A DNA stretch of 64,000 bases from Dipetalonema caudispina (lineage: Eukaryota > Nematoda > Chromadorea > Rhabditida > Onchocercidae): contig JABVXV010000013.1 of NCBI GenBank assembly GCA_013365325.1, positions 478,790 through 542,789 on the forward strand, read 5' to 3'. The notes beneath the pieces were generated by a model. The model worked only from the letters and a program-made list of their open reading frames with translations. It did not search any database and was not told the origin of the DNA. This document shows, in pieces, positions 63,778 to 64,000 of the stretch. The stretch's first letter is position 1, and each line of letters begins with the position of its first letter. The position numbers and the translations under genes are program-made.

Positions 63778-64000
63778 CTACTTCGTTATCTTTTGGCTTT
63801 TTTCCGAGAGAATGTCCTCCGACAAACCAAACATTTTGGTGCAATGATTGACGATGTTTACTCGTTTTCAAGTAATTTGAAGAAATGAGTAATGGAAAAG
63901 TAATAAAATTAGACGATATAATAGAAACGAACCCAAATTGCCGGCCCAACATTTGATTGCTTCATCATCTGGCGTATGTATCACAAATTGACCCTTATCG
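63778..64000 (-). CDS. Last exons of a gene running off the right edge
   Basis: Two candidate exons on the minus strand: one entering from the edge (64000-63933) and a terminal exon (63860-63778, stop TAG). Joined by a GT-AG intron of 72 nt they read DKGQFVIHTPDDEAIKCWAG, NLVNIVNHCTKMFGLSEDIL, then a Lys-rich end. The frame closes exactly. The pattern of a beta strand (QFVIHT) followed by DDE, an aligned Trp and a long amphipathic helix resembles the end of a PH-type domain, but this is an inference from a short piece. The acceptor is ACGAG, which is weak. The 62-codon frame seen without splicing (to 63952) is the alternative. Confidence 0.4.

Overview
The window looks like AT-rich nuclear DNA from a parasitic nematode. 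It has many short-exon genes, TTTCAG-type 3' splice sites, and acceptor-like sites a few bases upstream of most start codons, as expected for spliced-leader trans-splicing. Protein resemblances (a NAS-type astacin, a nematode-like IF1, an SLC19 carrier) and the base composition suggest a clade III / filarial-type worm. The species cannot be fixed from sequence alone. All exon models were built by eye from reading frame, splice sites and family resemblance; every multi-exon model called with confidence closes in frame from ATG to stop, with no unexplained frame break.

Layout. 0.6-8.1 kb (+): an endosomal Na+/H+ exchanger of the NHE6/7/9 class in 19 exons. 9.3-10.8 kb (-): the mitochondrial F1-ATPase inhibitor IF1. 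13.7-14.7 kb (+): an unrecognised small membrane protein. 15.3-18.9 kb: two direct copies of a non-coding element of about 1 kb, 2574 bp apart, with an unusually well conserved core. 19.2-23.7 kb (-): a UPF0390 small basic protein, COQ4 and a DNL-type zinc-finger (Zim17/Tim15-like) protein; the last two sit about 340 nt apart and may be an operon. 26.4-26.6 kb (-): an uncertain small ORF. 27.4-31.1 kb (-): a CPEB translational regulator with a very short N-terminus. 33.7-34.9 kb (+): SERP1/RAMP4. 37.3-45.8 kb (+): a 19-exon secreted astacin with pro, astacin, EGF, CUB, Thr-rich linker, TSP1 and C-terminal Cys-rich parts. 46.9-48.0 kb (-): a small heat-shock protein. 51.6-56.2 kb (-): an SLC19 (folate/thiamine-type) carrier. 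58.3-60.2 kb (+): proteasome deubiquitinase RPN11. 61.3-63.6 kb (+): lipid-droplet-associated hydrolase LDAH. 63.8-64.0 kb (-): the last exons of a gene that runs off the right edge.

The genes are mostly unrelated housekeeping or developmental loci. Three products (IF1, the DNL zinc-finger protein and COQ4) are expected in mitochondria and lie on the same strand. The most unusual points are two GC-AG introns that are required to keep two genes in frame, a mucin-like poly-Thr exon made almost entirely of an ACA microsatellite, perfect foldback hairpins in an astacin intron and an intergenic region, and the duplicated non-coding element with a palindromic TGACCT-CG-AGGTCA motif. I saw no CRISPR array, rRNA, intact transposase or reverse transcriptase, and no bacterial-style operon.
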